Shown piece after piece: positions 7,278 to 16,723 of a stretch of 46,656 bases of DNA. The stretch's first letter is position 1; the number at the start of each line of letters is the position of its first letter. This stretch comes from Rahnella perminowiae. GTDB lineage: Bacteria > Pseudomonadota > Gammaproteobacteria > Enterobacterales > Enterobacteriaceae. Under the pieces are notes generated by a model. That model worked only from the letters and a program-made list of their open reading frames with translations, did not search any database and was not told the origin of the DNA. The position numbers and the translations under genes are program-made. The stretch covers positions 1 through 46,656 of the forward strand of contig NZ_JAFMOS010000637.1 of assembly GCF_019049755.1 (NCBI RefSeq), given 5' to 3'.

Positions 7278-8802
7278 TAACCGCCTCCGCAAGTTGTTGC
7301 TGGGTAATCGTACCCGGCAGATATTCTCCGATTACCGTGCCTTCAGAGAAATGCAGCACACGGTCGCAGTTGAAATAGACCTCCGGCACCTCGTCGGAAA
7401 TCAGCAGAATGGAAATACCCTCTTCTGCCAGCTGATGGATCAGCTGATAAATGCTGGCTTTGGCACCGACATCGACGCCGACAGTGGGTGAATCGAGGAT
7501 CAGGATTTTCGGCTGTGTCAGCACCCATTTCGCGAGCACGATTTTTTGCTGATTGCCGCCGGAAAGCGTGGAGATCGCCTGATCGGGGTTCGCCACTTTG
7601 ACGCCGAGTTTCTCGATCCACTGCTGGATAATTTTGTTTTTGCGGTATTCGTCGATCAGGTGAAAACGGCTGCGCAGCTGATCCATGATCGCCAGCACGG
7701 TGTTGTCCCCGACCGACTGTTGCTGGATCAGGCCGAGCGTCAGGCGATCTTCCGACACGTAACCGACGCCCGATTTGATCGCGTCTTCGTGACTGCGAAA
7801 ACGTACCGGTTTGCTGTCGAGATAGATTTTGCCGCTGTCCGGTTTGGTCATGCCAAACAGGCTGAGTGCCAGTTCGGTGCGGCCGCTGCCGAGCAGGCCG
7901 CATAAACCGAGCACTTCACCGGCGTGCAGTTTGAAACTGACATTGTGATACTGGCCTGCGCGGCTGAGTTTGTCGGTTTCCAGCATGATGCGCTCGTCAT
8001 TCATGTTGGCGGCTTTCAGGCGGTAATCGAGTTTCAGGCCGGTCATCAGTTCGGTCAGGCGTTCGCTGCTGACCTCAGACGCCGGGAAAGTGCCGACTTT
8101 TTTGCCGTCACGGATAACCGTCACGCTGTCGGAAATCTCCAGCACTTCATCGAGACGATGGCTGACGAACACCACGCTGATCCCTTTGCTTTTCAGATAA
8201 TGCACGGTACGCAACAGCTGATTAACTTCTGTACGGGTCAGCGAGGCGGTCGGCTCATCCATAATCACTAAACGCGCATCCGCCACCAGCGCACGGCAAA
8301 TCGCCACCTGCTGACGCTGGGCAATTGGCAGCGACGAGACTTTACTGTCGAGATCGAGCGAATAATTCAACTCGGTCAGAATACGCCGGGCCGTTTCCCG
8401 CAGGCGTGACGGGCGGTACCAGCCCATCAGCCCCTGTAAGTTGTGGTCGAAAGCAATATTTTCGAACACGCTGAGATTCGGAAACAGCGACAGATCCTGA
8501 TAAATCACCTGTACGCCAAACTGCCGCGCCTGATCCGGAGACAGCTTGCTGAAACTCTGGCTACCCTCAGACGGCGAACTGAGCGTGATCAGGCAACCGT
8601 TATCCGGCTGGTAAACCCCCGAGATCACTTTGATCAACGTACTTTTCCCGCAGCCATTGGTGCCCGCCAGGCAGTGAACTTCGCCCTGCATCAGCCGCAG
8701 GGAAATGTCATTAAGCGCACGCTGTCCGCCAAACGTTACCGACAGATTTTGCACATCAATCAGCGGCGTGTTGTCTGTTTGAATGATCTCGGAGATTGCC
8801 AT
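7270..8802 (-). CDS. Sugar ABC transporter ATP-binding protein (RbsA/AlsA/LsrA family)
   Basis: This 510-residue protein consists of two fused ABC domains, as usual for monosaccharide importers. The first has Walker A GTNGCGKST near residue 47, a degenerate signature LPIAQRQQVAICRAL and Walker B LVIMDEPTAS. The second has the altered P-loop GLLGSGRTEL near residue 300, a full signature LSGGNQQKIVLAKW and Walker B ILILDSPTVGVDVG. The degenerate second P-loop is normal for this family and not damage. It lies 2 bases after the binding-protein gene and overlaps the next permease. It powers import of the operon's sugar from the cytoplasmic face. Confidence 0.92.
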   Translation of the reverse strand: MAISEIIQTDNTPLIDVQNLSVTFGGQRALNDISLRLMQGEVHCLAGTNGCGKSTLIKVISGVYQPDNGCLITLSSPSEGSQSFSKLSPDQARQFGVQVIYQDLSLFPNLSVFENIAFDHNLQGLMGWYRPSRLRETARRILTELNYSLDLDSKVSSLPIAQRQQVAICRALVADARLVIMDEPTASLTRTEVNQLLRTVHYLKSKGISVVFVSHRLDEVLEISDSVTVIRDGKKVGTFPASEVSSERLTELMTGLKLDYRLKAANMNDERIMLETDKLSRAGQYHNVSFKLHAGEVLGLCGLLGSGRTELALSLFGMTKPDSGKIYLDSKPVRFRSHEDAIKSGVGYVSEDRLTLGLIQQQSVGDNTVLAIMDQLRSRFHLIDEYRKNKIIQQWIEKLGVKVANPDQAISTLSGGNQQKIVLAKWVLTQPKILILDSPTVGVDVGAKASIYQLIHQLAEEGISILLISDEVPEVYFNCDRVLHFSEGTVIGEYLPGTITQQQLAEAVNA

Positions 8803-8804
8803 GA

Positions 8805-9791
8805 TTACAGCCCCATTTTGACCAGTTTCGGCAGGTTCGCTTTATCCAGGCTTTCGGTTTCATTGCCCAGAATGGTGTGCGTTGCCTCGTCCACTTTCAC
8901 TTTGCCCATGCCTTCAATGGTCATGCCGTCAGTGATTTTTTCGCCTTTTTCCAGCTTCTCGGCGATGCGCACAAAGACTTCACCCGCGATCATCGGGTTC
9001 CAGATAAAGCCGCCTTTGATGGCTCCGGCTTTCACCAGGCTGGCACCCTGCCCCGGGCTGAACGGCCCGAACACACAGACGTCGTCAGTTTTGCCACGAT
9101 TAAGTACCGCGCGGCCTGCGCCAATCGGTCCCTGTGAACCAATCGCCAGAATACCTTTCAGGTTGGCGTCTTTAGACATCAGGTCGTTGGTGGTACGGAT
9201 GCTGTCATCAAGAGACTCACCGACACCAAATTTGTCACCCACCAGATGCATATCCGGATAGTGTGCTTTCTGGTAATTAATGGCGGCATCGGCCCATTTC
9301 TGATGGAGCGGCACGGTCAGACTGCCGACATACACCGCGTAATCGCCTTTTTCTTTCATGCACTGCGCCAGGGCAATCATGTGATTAATACCGTGCTGTG
9401 TGGCATCGACCATTTCGAAATCCCAGTCGGCATATTTTTGATCCGGTGATTCATGCACGATGACTTTGATCCCGGCGTCGCGCGCACGTTTCAGTACCGG
9501 CTCCAGCACGCGGGCGTCGTTGGGTACCACACCGATCACATCCACTTTCTGGGCGATCAGATCTTCAATCGCACGCACCTGCAATGCCGGATCCGCACTG
9601 GTCGGCCCGACCTGCCACGCGTCGATACCACGTTTGGCCGCTTCGCTTTTGATCCCGGCTTCCATTGCGTTGAACCAGGCGTTACCGCCGACTTTCACCA
9701 CCACGCCCATACGAATTTTGTCGGCGGCATGCGCAGACAGGGACAACATGGCTGTGGCGAACAGGCAGGCAAGAACGGATTTCTTGATCAT
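8805..9791 (-). CDS. Periplasmic sugar-binding protein (LsrB/RbsB-type)
   Basis: This 328-residue type I periplasmic binding protein has a clear Sec signal peptide, MIKKSVLACLFATAMLSLSA, with likely cleavage after AHA. The mature protein starts like family 4 binding proteins (IRMGVVVKVGGNAWFNAMEAG) and has VDVIGVVPNDARVLEPVLKRARDAGIKVIVHESP in the first lobe. The closing GMGKVKVDEATHTILGNE resembles LsrB/RhaS relatives more than RbsB. Such proteins are often labelled autoinducer-2 binding, but nothing else in the operon is an lsr gene, so I read it as a sugar receptor. CAGGAGAGTAAAC precedes the start. It lies 18 bases after the regulator gene. Confidence 0.88.
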   Translation of the reverse strand: MIKKSVLACLFATAMLSLSAHAADKIRMGVVVKVGGNAWFNAMEAGIKSEAAKRGIDAWQVGPTSADPALQVRAIEDLIAQKVDVIGVVPNDARVLEPVLKRARDAGIKVIVHESPDQKYADWDFEMVDATQHGINHMIALAQCMKEKGDYAVYVGSLTVPLHQKWADAAINYQKAHYPDMHLVGDKFGVGESLDDSIRTTNDLMSKDANLKGILAIGSQGPIGAGRAVLNRGKTDDVCVFGPFSPGQGASLVKAGAIKGGFIWNPMIAGEVFVRIAEKLEKGEKITDGMTIEGMGKVKVDEATHTILGNETESLDKANLPKLVKMGL

Positions 9792-9809
9792 GTTTACTCT
9801 CCTGGGAGG

Positions 9810-10667
9810 TCAGTTATTTGCCGCAGCTAACGGATCGTTGCGGCTGTTTTTAGTTTTTTTCTGTAGGGGTGACGGAGAAACTTCAATCACGTTAACGTTG
9901 CTCCAGGCCAGTTCCTGGCGGAATTCTTCATCCTCCAGATGGTCTGTTATCAGTGTGTCGATTTCCCGGTAGTGGCAGATCCGCGCAAAGGAGCGGCGGC
10001 CGAATTTGCTGGAGTCAGCCAGCAAAATTTTATGCTCGGAGGAAAGCAGCATTTGCTGTTTCAGCCGCGCATGATGTTCATTGCTTTCACGGATGCCGCC
10101 TTCGTGGCTGATCCCGTGACAGGAGAAAAACAGTTTGTTGATGACGAACTCTTTCAGCATTTGTTCGGCCAGCACACCGACGAAATCTTCATATTTCGCC
10201 GAGTATTCCCCCCCCAGCCCGATCACGCGTACGTTAGCTTTCACCGCCAGCGTCTGAATGATGTGCACCGAGTTGGTCAGTACCACCAGTTGGATATCAG
10301 GCATCTGGCGCGCCAAAAACCAACTGCTGGAACTGCTGTCGAGCAGCAAGCAATCGCCGGGATTAATCAGTTGCAATGCCCGTTTGGCGATACGCGTTTT
10401 ACTGTCAGGTGACTGATTACTGCGATCACGAAAGGACTCACCCTGTTCAATCTGCGACGGCACGTAGGTTTTTTCCGCCGTCGAATGTTCTCTGTACACC
10501 GCGCCGCCATGGCTGCGTAATAACACGCCGTGCTTTTCCAGCAACGCCAGATCACGCCGCGCGGTCTCCAGAGAGATACGGCATAACTGGGCCACTTCCT
10601 GCACCAGAATGCGTCCGCGCTGGCTGAGAATTTCGGTGATATATCGATGTCGCTCTACTGGCAGCAT
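9810..10667 (-). CDS. DeoR-family transcriptional regulator of the sugar operon
   Basis: This 285-residue regulator has the classic DeoR N-terminal helix-turn-helix: ERHRYITEILSQRGRILVQEVAQLCRISLETARRDLALLEKHG, then LLRSHGGAV. The sugar-phosphate-sensing DeoRC domain follows, with DCLLLDSSSSSWFLARQMP, LVVLTNSVHI and LLADSSKFGRRSFARI. I chose the ATG at 10667 because AGAGGAA precedes it and the protein then begins exactly at the family start; an upstream in-frame extension is unlikely. It is the first gene of the operon, so it probably controls its own expression, relieved by a phosphorylated sugar intermediate. No operator repeats were identified with confidence. Confidence 0.88.
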   Translation of the reverse strand: MLPVERHRYITEILSQRGRILVQEVAQLCRISLETARRDLALLEKHGVLLRSHGGAVYREHSTAEKTYVPSQIEQGESFRDRSNQSPDSKTRIAKRALQLINPGDCLLLDSSSSSWFLARQMPDIQLVVLTNSVHIIQTLAVKANVRVIGLGGEYSAKYEDFVGVLAEQMLKEFVINKLFFSCHGISHEGGIRESNEHHARLKQQMLLSSEHKILLADSSKFGRRSFARICHYREIDTLITDHLEDEEFRQELAWSNVNVIEVSPSPLQKKTKNSRNDPLAAANN

Positions 10668-10772
10668 GTGTTGATTCCTCTTTCCCGATGTCAAATAGGA
10701 TACGCAGCCGGATGTTTGCAGAATGCGCAGTGCCTCAAAGGCGACCGTGCGCATTTTCTGCCACCGTCGACC

Positions 10773-10788
10773 TGTGATATTTGTCACG
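10773..10788 (-). promoter_or_regulatory. Candidate CRP (cAMP receptor) site of the sugar operon
   Basis: The sequence TGTGATATTTGTCACG matches the CRP consensus TGTGA-N6-TCACA at nine of ten fixed positions. It lies about 106 bases upstream of the regulator start, in the only sizeable gap before the operon. This fits catabolite control of a sugar-uptake operon. I could not place a convincing -35/-10 pair. Confidence 0.6.
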
Positions 10789-10954
10789 AAAAGATGAGAA
10801 GAAATGAAATGTTAAAGTTTGGATCTGTGGCGGGAACGGCATTAAATCGTTATTTGCGTTGCAACAGAACAGCAACAGATCTGCAAACGGTCACAATTCC
10901 TCGGGCCTTTGAATGCCCGTTAATGACCGTTTGTGTGGAATTGACCGGTTGGAC

Positions 10955-10978
10955 ATAAAAAAGCGCCCGCAGGCGCTT
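10955..10978 (-). terminator. Intrinsic terminator after ygfF
   Basis: On the minus strand AAGCGCC pairs with GGCGCTT around a TGCG loop and is followed by TTTTTTAT. It lies 22 bases after the ygfF stop. Confidence 0.85.
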
Positions 10979-10999
10979 AGGAGGGAGCAGAAATGTGTT

Positions 11000-11743
11000 T
11001 TACCTTCCGCCCGCCAGCTCGAGAAAGCTGCCGGTGACGTAGGAAGCAGAATCCGACAGCAGCCAGGAAATCGCCTGTGCGACTTCTTCCGGCTGGCCAC
11101 CGCGCTGCATCGGCAGATTGGCTTTCACGCGATCGACGCGCCCCGGCTCACCGCCGCTGGCGTGCATTTCGGTGTAGATCAGACCAGGACGCACACAGTT
11201 AACACGAATACCGTACGCCGCCACTTCCAGCGCCAGACCGGTGGTCAGTGTATCCACTGCGCCTTTCGATGCCGCGTAATCCACATATTCGCCCGGCGCG
11301 CCCAGCCGGGAAGCCGCCGAGGACACATTCACAATCGCCCCGCCCTTTCCGCCATGACGGTGCGACATGGTTTTCACCGCCTCGCGGCAGCACAGGAAAT
11401 AGCCGGTCACGTTAGTAGACAGCACTTTGTTGATGCGTTCAGCGGAGAGATTTTCAAGGGTGGTCTGCCGGAATAAAATCCCGGCGTTGTTCACCAGCGC
11501 GGTGATTGGGCCGAGTTCGGCACTCAGCTGTTTGAACATCGCCACAACCTGCGCTTCATCGGCGATATCAGCTTTGAGTGCAATAGCTTTGCCACCGGCC
11601 TGCTGGATTTCATCGATGACGGAGTGCGCTGCGGTGTCGTTATTGACGTAATTCACACCGACGGCGTAACCCTGCTGTGCCAGCAGAAGAGCCGTTGCCC
11701 GGCCAATGCCACGGCTGGCACCGGTGACGAGAGCGATTTTCAT
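11000..11743 (-). CDS. ygfF: NAD(P)-dependent short-chain dehydrogenase YgfF
   Basis: This 247-residue classical SDR has the Rossmann motif TGASRGIGRA at residue 9, NNAG near residue 87, the active-site serine in NVSSAAS, and YAASK (catalytic Tyr and Lys) near residue 155. It is close to E. coli YgfF throughout, for example LSTNVTGYFLCCREAVK and GIRVNCVRPG. YgfF also sits beside gcvP in E. coli, which supports orthology. The true substrate is not established. I chose the ATG at 11743 (MKIALVTG) because TGGAGTCACTC precedes it; a longer form would start at 11755. It is separated from gcvP by 142 bases holding a REP-like element. Confidence 0.92.
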   Translation of the reverse strand: MKIALVTGASRGIGRATALLLAQQGYAVGVNYVNNDTAAHSVIDEIQQAGGKAIALKADIADEAQVVAMFKQLSAELGPITALVNNAGILFRQTTLENLSAERINKVLSTNVTGYFLCCREAVKTMSHRHGGKGGAIVNVSSAASRLGAPGEYVDYAASKGAVDTLTTGLALEVAAYGIRVNCVRPGLIYTEMHASGGEPGRVDRVKANLPMQRGGQPEEVAQAISWLLSDSASYVTGSFLELAGGR

Positions 11744-11808
11744 GAGTGACTCCATTGGGGAAATGAAGAAAGTGTAGGAGAAACTGAAAGAAAGGGGAAT
11801 TTAGCTTA

Positions 11809-11878
11809 GCTCCTCCCCTTCGCAGGGGAGGAGCCGATCGAGTTTTTAACGCCTCCCCCTTCTCAGCGAGGAGCGGAA
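11809..11878. repeat. REP-like paired palindrome, copy 2
   Basis: GCTCCTCCCC TTCGCA GGGGAGGAGC (11809-11834) is a perfect palindromic hairpin. It is followed by a spacer whose complement reads AAAAACTCG, then a second imperfect hairpin, CCTCCCCCTTCTCAGCGAGGAG. It shares both the hairpin core and the spacer with the copy at 2510-2566. It lies just downstream of gcvP, in the gap before ygfF. Confidence 0.65.
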
Positions 11879-11885
11879 CGGAGTC

Positions 11886-14759
11886 TTACTCGTAATCTGA
11901 CATCGGGACACACGAACAGAACAGGTTTCTGTCGCCGTAGACATCATCCAGACGCTTCACGGTTGGCCAGTACTTGTTATCATAACCGGCCGGGAATACC
12001 GCAACTTCACGGCTGTACGGGTGGTTCCAGTCACTGACCAGCTCATTCTGCACGTGCGGTGCATTCACCAGCGGGTTGTCTTCCAGCGGCCATTCACCTT
12101 TCGCCACACGGTCGATTTCACTGCGAATTGCCAGCAGTGCATCAATAAAGCGATCCAGTTCCACTTTGCTTTCTGATTCTGTTGGTTCAACCATCAGCGT
12201 ACCGGCAACCGGGAAGGACATGGTCGGGGCATGGAATCCGTAGTCGATCAGACGTTTGGCGATATCCATTTCACTGATACCGGTGGTTTCTTTCAGCGGA
12301 CGGATATCCAGAATGCATTCGTGTGCCACACGACCGTCACGGCCGGTATACAGCACCGGATACGCCTCTTTCAGACGGGTCGCGATGTAGTTGGCGTTCA
12401 GGATAGCGACCTGACTGGCTTGTTTCAGGCCTTCCGCGCCCATCATGCGGATGTACATCCAGCTGATAGGCAGGATGGAAGCACTGCCGAACGGAGCCGC
12501 AGACACCGCACCGTTTTGCGTCAGCACACCGTCAATCTGCACTACGCTGTGACCCGGAACGAATGGCGCCAGATGCGCTTTCACACCAATCGGGCCCATG
12601 CCAGGACCGCCGCCGCCGTGCGGAATACAGAAGGTTTTATGCAGGTTGAGGTGCGAGACATCCGCGCCAATATAACCCGGCGTAGTGATGCCAACCTGTG
12701 CGTTCATGTTCGCACCGTCAAGGTAAACCTGACCGCCGTACTGGTGAACAATCTGGCAAACTTCGCGGATGGTTTCTTCGTAAACGCCGTGCGTTGACGG
12801 GTAAGTCACCATGATGCAAGACAGCTCATCGCCGGCTTTCGCCGCTTTCTCACGCAGATCGCTGAGATCGATGTTGCCCTGTTTATCGCAGGCAACCACC
12901 ACTACGCTCATGCTCGCCATCTGTGCAGATGCCGGATTAGTGCCGTGCGCTGAACTTGGGATCAGACAGATGTGACGACTGCTTTCATTGCGGCTTTCGT
13001 GGTAGCGGCGAATCGCCAGCAGACCCGCGTATTCACCCTGCGCACCGGAGTTGGGTTGCATACATACCGCATCATAGCCGGTGAGCTGAACCAGCCACTG
13101 TGACAGCTGACCAATCATTTGCTGATAACCGGCAGCCTGTTCAGTCGGGCAGAACGGATGCAGTTCAGCGAATTCCGGCCAGGTGATAGGGATCATTTCT
13201 GCCGCCGCATTGAGTTTCATGGTGCAGGAACCCAGCGGGATCATCGCCTGATTCAGCGCCAGATCCTTTTTCTCCAGACGGTGCATATAACGCATCATCT
13301 CGGTTTCGCTGTGGTACTGGTTGAATACCGGATGCGTCAGGATCGGATCCGCACGCAGCATGGCGGCAGGAATGGCGTTGCTGTCAGTCGATGCCGCTTT
13401 ATCCAGCTTGTCGATATCCAGACCGTTGTCGTCCCCCAGCAGGGCAGCAAACAGAATCTGAACATCTTCGCGGGAGGTCGCTTCGTCGAGCGTGATACCC
13501 ACCGCGCCGTGGATATCAGTACGCAGGTTCAGGCCGAAGCTCAGCGCGCGTTCCAGCACCGCTGCTTTATCTTTGACTTCAACGGTCAGCGTATCGAACC
13601 AGGTGTTATGACGCAGCGTCAGGCCGCCCTGTTTCAGGCCTGCGGCCAAAATATCGGTCAGACGGTGAATGCGTGACGCAATGCGTTTCAGGCCTTCAGG
13701 ACCGTGGAATACCGCATACAGGCTGGCAATGTTCGCCAGTAAAACCTGCGAGGTACAAATGTTAGAGTTAGCTTTTTCGCGGCGGATATGTTGCTCGCGG
13801 GTCTGCATCGCCATACGCAGTGCGGTTTTGCCCGCAGCATCACGGGAAACCCCGATGATACGGCCCGGCATGGAGCGTTTGAATTCATCTACACAGGCGA
13901 AGAAGGCCGCGTGCGGGCCGCCGTAACCCATCGGCACACCAAAGCGTTGCGCCGAACCGAAGACCACGTCCGCGCCCTGCCTGCCCGGTGCAGCCAGCAG
14001 CACCAGCGCCATAATATCAGCCGCTACGCTGGTGATAATTTTGCGGGATTTCAGTTCGCCCAGCAGCGCGGTGTAATCATGCACTTCGCCGGTGGTGCCC
14101 ACCTGCTGTAACAGCACGCCAAATACACCTTCCAGCTCAAGCACTTTTTCGGCTTTATCGACAATAATGTCAAAACCGAATGTTTCCGCACGGGTACGTA
14201 CGACATCCAGCGTTTGCGGATGTACATCGTCAGCCACGAAGAAGCGGTTAGCGTCTTTCAGTTTGCTGGCGCGTTTTGCCAGCGCCATCGCTTCGGCGGC
14301 GGCAGTCGCTTCATCGAGCAAGGAAGCAGAAGCCAGATCCAGACCGGTCAGATCTAACGTCAGTTGCTGGAAATTCAGCAACGCCTCAAGACGCCCCTGG
14401 GACACTTCCGGCTGATACGGCGTATAAGCGGTATACCAGCCCGGGTTCTCCAGCATGTTGCGCAGGATAACCGGCGGCGTCAGCACCGCGCTGTAACCCA
14501 TACCAATGTAGGATTTATAACGTTGGTTCTGGCTGGCAATGGCTTTCAGCTCAGCCAGCGCCTGATGTTCAGTCACGGCATCGCCGACAGCCGGCGGGCC
14601 GGGTAACTGGATATCGACCGGAACGATCTGCTGGATCAGCGCATTTAAGGAATCCGCACCGACCGTTTCCAGCATCTGTTGCTGCTGCTGAGAAGACGGA
14701 CCGATATGGCGGCCGATAAAAGCTTCGCTGTGTTCAAGTTGGCTGAGTGTCTGAGTCAT
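11886..14759 (-). CDS. gcvP: Glycine dehydrogenase (decarboxylating), P protein
   Basis: This is the pyridoxal-phosphate subunit of the glycine cleavage system. It decarboxylates glycine and passes the aminomethyl group to lipoyl-GcvH. At 957 residues it has the E. coli length. The N-terminal half opens with FIGRHIGPS. The C-terminal half holds the PLP lysine in [20 protein letters not shown] (about residue 706), the glycine-rich loop, and [10 protein letters not shown] and [10 protein letters not shown]. It is the last gene of gcvTHP, 109 bases after gcvH. The gap contains a GC hairpin (about 14826-14850) that may limit but not end transcription. CAGGAATGCG precedes the start. Confidence 0.98.
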   Translation of the reverse strand: MTQTLSQLEHSEAFIGRHIGPSSQQQQQMLETVGADSLNALIQQIVPVDIQLPGPPAVGDAVTEHQALAELKAIASQNQRYKSYIGMGYSAVLTPPVILRNMLENPGWYTAYTPYQPEVSQGRLEALLNFQQLTLDLTGLDLASASLLDEATAAAEAMALAKRASKLKDANRFFVADDVHPQTLDVVRTRAETFGFDIIVDKAEKVLELEGVFGVLLQQVGTTGEVHDYTALLGELKSRKIITSVAADIMALVLLAAPGRQGADVVFGSAQRFGVPMGYGGPHAAFFACVDEFKRSMPGRIIGVSRDAAGKTALRMAMQTREQHIRREKANSNICTSQVLLANIASLYAVFHGPEGLKRIASRIHRLTDILAAGLKQGGLTLRHNTWFDTLTVEVKDKAAVLERALSFGLNLRTDIHGAVGITLDEATSREDVQILFAALLGDDNGLDIDKLDKAASTDSNAIPAAMLRADPILTHPVFNQYHSETEMMRYMHRLEKKDLALNQAMIPLGSCTMKLNAAAEMIPITWPEFAELHPFCPTEQAAGYQQMIGQLSQWLVQLTGYDAVCMQPNSGAQGEYAGLLAIRRYHESRNESSRHICLIPSSAHGTNPASAQMASMSVVVVACDKQGNIDLSDLREKAAKAGDELSCIMVTYPSTHGVYEETIREVCQIVHQYGGQVYLDGANMNAQVGITTPGYIGADVSHLNLHKTFCIPHGGGGPGMGPIGVKAHLAPFVPGHSVVQIDGVLTQNGAVSAAPFGSASILPISWMYIRMMGAEGLKQASQVAILNANYIATRLKEAYPVLYTGRDGRVAHECILDIRPLKETTGISEMDIAKRLIDYGFHAPTMSFPVAGTLMVEPTESESKVELDRFIDALLAIRSEIDRVAKGEWPLEDNPLVNAPHVQNELVSDWNHPYSREVAVFPAGYDNKYWPTVKRLDDVYGDRNLFCSCVPMSDYE

Positions 14760-14868
14760 TTGCTACGCATTCCTGAAATCTGCTGGAGGTGTCTTGGGAT
14801 ACTGACAAAAGCTACGGGTCTGGATCTGCCCCGCAAGCGGGTTACGGGGCGGGTAAAACAGTGTTTAA

Positions 14869-15255
14869 TCAGTCTTCAATGGATGCTGAATAGGCTTGTG
14901 CATCAAGCAGGTTAGCCAGTTCGCTTTCATCTGATGCTTTAATCTGGAACAGGAAACCGGTGTCATATGGCTCGCTGTTGACCAGCTCCGGAGAACCTTC
15001 CAGTTCAGCGTTTACCGCAATGATTTCGCCGCTGATCGGAGAGTAAATGTCGGAAGCCGCTTTGACGGATTCCGCCACGGCGCAGTCTTCACCGGCGGCA
15101 ACTTCACGGCCCACTTCCGGCAGATCAACAAATACCATGTCGCCCAGTAATTCCTGTGCGTGTTCGGTGATACCTACGGTGTAAATTCCGTTACCTTCTG
15201 AACGAATCCACTCGTGGGAAGACGCGTATTTCAAATCTGCTGGAACATTGCTCAT
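14869..15255 (-). CDS. gcvH: Glycine cleavage system H protein
   Basis: This 128-residue lipoyl carrier shuttles the aminomethyl intermediate between GcvP and GcvT and delivers dihydrolipoamide to Lpd. The lipoyl-attachment lysine lies in [20 protein letters not shown] near residue 65. The opening [14 protein letters not shown] and [12 protein letters not shown] are family landmarks. The length is within one residue of the E. coli protein. It is the middle gene of the operon, 60 bases after gcvT. Confidence 0.98.
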   Translation of the reverse strand: MSNVPADLKYASSHEWIRSEGNGIYTVGITEHAQELLGDMVFVDLPEVGREVAAGEDCAVAESVKAASDIYSPISGEIIAVNAELEGSPELVNSEPYDTGFLFQIKASDESELANLLDAQAYSASIED

Positions 15256-15315
15256 TATACTTTCTCCAAAAAAGTGCTTAATTCAGCGTTAACTGGATAA
15301 TTTTATGTCGGATTT

Positions 15316-16413
15316 TTACTGCGCCAGCGGTTTGCCGTTACGGACAAAACCTGGCTTCGTGACTTTCACCGGCATTTCGCGGTTACGGATTTGCACAATC
15401 GCGTGCCCGCCAATGCCCGCCGGAACGCGTGCCAGCGCAATACTGTAGCCCAGCGTCGGAGAGAATGAGCCGCTGGTGATCACGCCTTCCAGCGTGTTGC
15501 CCGCGCTGTCGGTGAATCGCACCGGCAGTTCGTTACGCAATACACCTTTCTCCGTCATCACCAGACCAACCAACTGTTCAGTGCCCTGCTCGCGCTGTCT
15601 TTCCAGTGCGTCACGGCCGATAAAATCACGGTCTTCCGGTACCCAGGCGATGGTCCAGCCCATGTTGGCGGCCAGCGGTGATACGCCTTCATCCATTTCC
15701 TGACCGTAGAGATTCATGCCCGCTTCCAGACGCAAGGTGTCACGCGCGCCCAGACCGGCTGGCTTCACGCCTGCGGCCAGCAGTTTTTGCCAGAAATCAG
15801 CAACCTGCTCTTGCGGCAGCGCGATTTCATAACCCGCTTCGCCGGTGTAACCGGTGGTCGCGATAAACAGGTCGCCCGCCTGAACGCCGAAGAATGGCTT
15901 CATGCCCGCTACCGCTTGTTTTTGTTCAGCGGTAAACAGGGTTTCTGCTTTTTCTTTCGCATGAGGTCCCTGCACGGCAACCAGTGCCAGATCATCACGC
16001 ACCGTCAGTTCGATACCGTACGGCTCTGCATGCTGCGAAATCCATGCCAGATCTTTCTCACGGGTCGCTGAGTTAACCACCAGACGGAAATAGTTTTCAT
16101 TAAGGAAGTAAACGATCAGATCGTCAATGACGCCGCCGGAGGCATTGAGCATGCCGGTGTACAGCGCTTTACCCGGGGCAGTCAGTTTGGCGACATCGTT
16201 CGCCAGAAGATAACGGAGGAATTCACGGGTACGGGCACCGTGGAGATCGACAATGGTCATGTGCGAGACGTCAAACATACCGGCATCCTGGCGCACAATG
16301 TGGTGTTCATCCAGCTGGGAGCCGTAATGTAAAGGCATCATCCAGCCGTGGAAATCGACCATACGCGCGCCGCACGCAACATGTTGTTCATAAAGCTGAG
16401 TCTGCTTAACCAT
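15316..16413 (-). CDS. gcvT: Aminomethyltransferase, glycine cleavage T protein
   Basis: This 365-residue folate-dependent enzyme releases ammonia from the aminomethyl-lipoyl intermediate and forms methylene-tetrahydrofolate. Landmarks are [27 protein letters not shown] with the catalytic aspartate region, [20 protein letters not shown] and [23 protein letters not shown] chose the ATG at 16413 ([10 protein letters not shown]), which matches the E. coli start; ATGAGGAATAAG supplies the ribosome site, and that upstream ATG at 16425 is in frame. It is the first gene of the operon. GcvA, GcvR and Lrp control this operon in E. coli; I did not find convincing sites for them by eye. Confidence 0.97.
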   Translation of the reverse strand: MVKQTQLYEQHVACGARMVDFHGWMMPLHYGSQLDEHHIVRQDAGMFDVSHMTIVDLHGARTREFLRYLLANDVAKLTAPGKALYTGMLNASGGVIDDLIVYFLNENYFRLVVNSATREKDLAWISQHAEPYGIELTVRDDLALVAVQGPHAKEKAETLFTAEQKQAVAGMKPFFGVQAGDLFIATTGYTGEAGYEIALPQEQVADFWQKLLAAGVKPAGLGARDTLRLEAGMNLYGQEMDEGVSPLAANMGWTIAWVPEDRDFIGRDALERQREQGTEQLVGLVMTEKGVLRNELPVRFTDSAGNTLEGVITSGSFSPTLGYSIALARVPAGIGGHAIVQIRNREMPVKVTKPGFVRNGKPLAQ

Positions 16414-16425
16414 CTTATTCCTCAT

Positions 16426-16723
16426 TTCATTAAGTGCATAAACAGCACACCGCGCAAACGATACCCTTTGCCTGAACTTACCACTGAATCTCCCTGCTAA
16501 CCATAAGTTAAAATATGCAGAGCGGTGGGAATGTCAGTGATTTCACAGGGGCATTTTGCAGAGTTTTTGACTGGTAAACTGGGGTTTGTGGCGCAAAATC
16601 TACAAATAAACAGCAAAAGTGTCGATGTTATATAACGACAAGGCCGGATTTCTCACCATTTGCAGAATGAGAAATCCGGCCCCGGATTAGAAAATGTAAT
16701 GGAAAATTTTAGCTGAAATTAGA
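16426..16723. other. gcvT upstream region and ubiI downstream region
   Basis: About 300 bases without a gene. The part nearest gcvT is AT-rich and must hold the gcv promoter. I see no glycine riboswitch fold. The part nearest ubiI holds a long perfect hairpin, listed separately. Confidence 0.5.
16642..16681 (-). terminator. Long perfect hairpin downstream of ubiI
   Basis: GGCCGGATTTCTCA (16642-16655) and its exact complement TGAGAAATCCGGCC (16668-16681) form a 14-bp stem with a 12-base loop. It lies about 40 bases after the ubiI stop. The minus-strand tract after it (TTGTCGTTATATAAC) is only moderately U-rich, so it may be a weak terminator or an mRNA 3' stabiliser. Confidence 0.55.

Noticed and set aside
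8443-9261. Open frame opposite the ATPase and binding-protein genes
   Set aside because: Spans the antisense of two real genes and their junction.
16426-16640. Glycine riboswitch upstream of gcvT
   Set aside because: No tandem aptamer-like conserved core was visible; enterobacterial gcv is controlled by GcvA/GcvR, not by a riboswitch.
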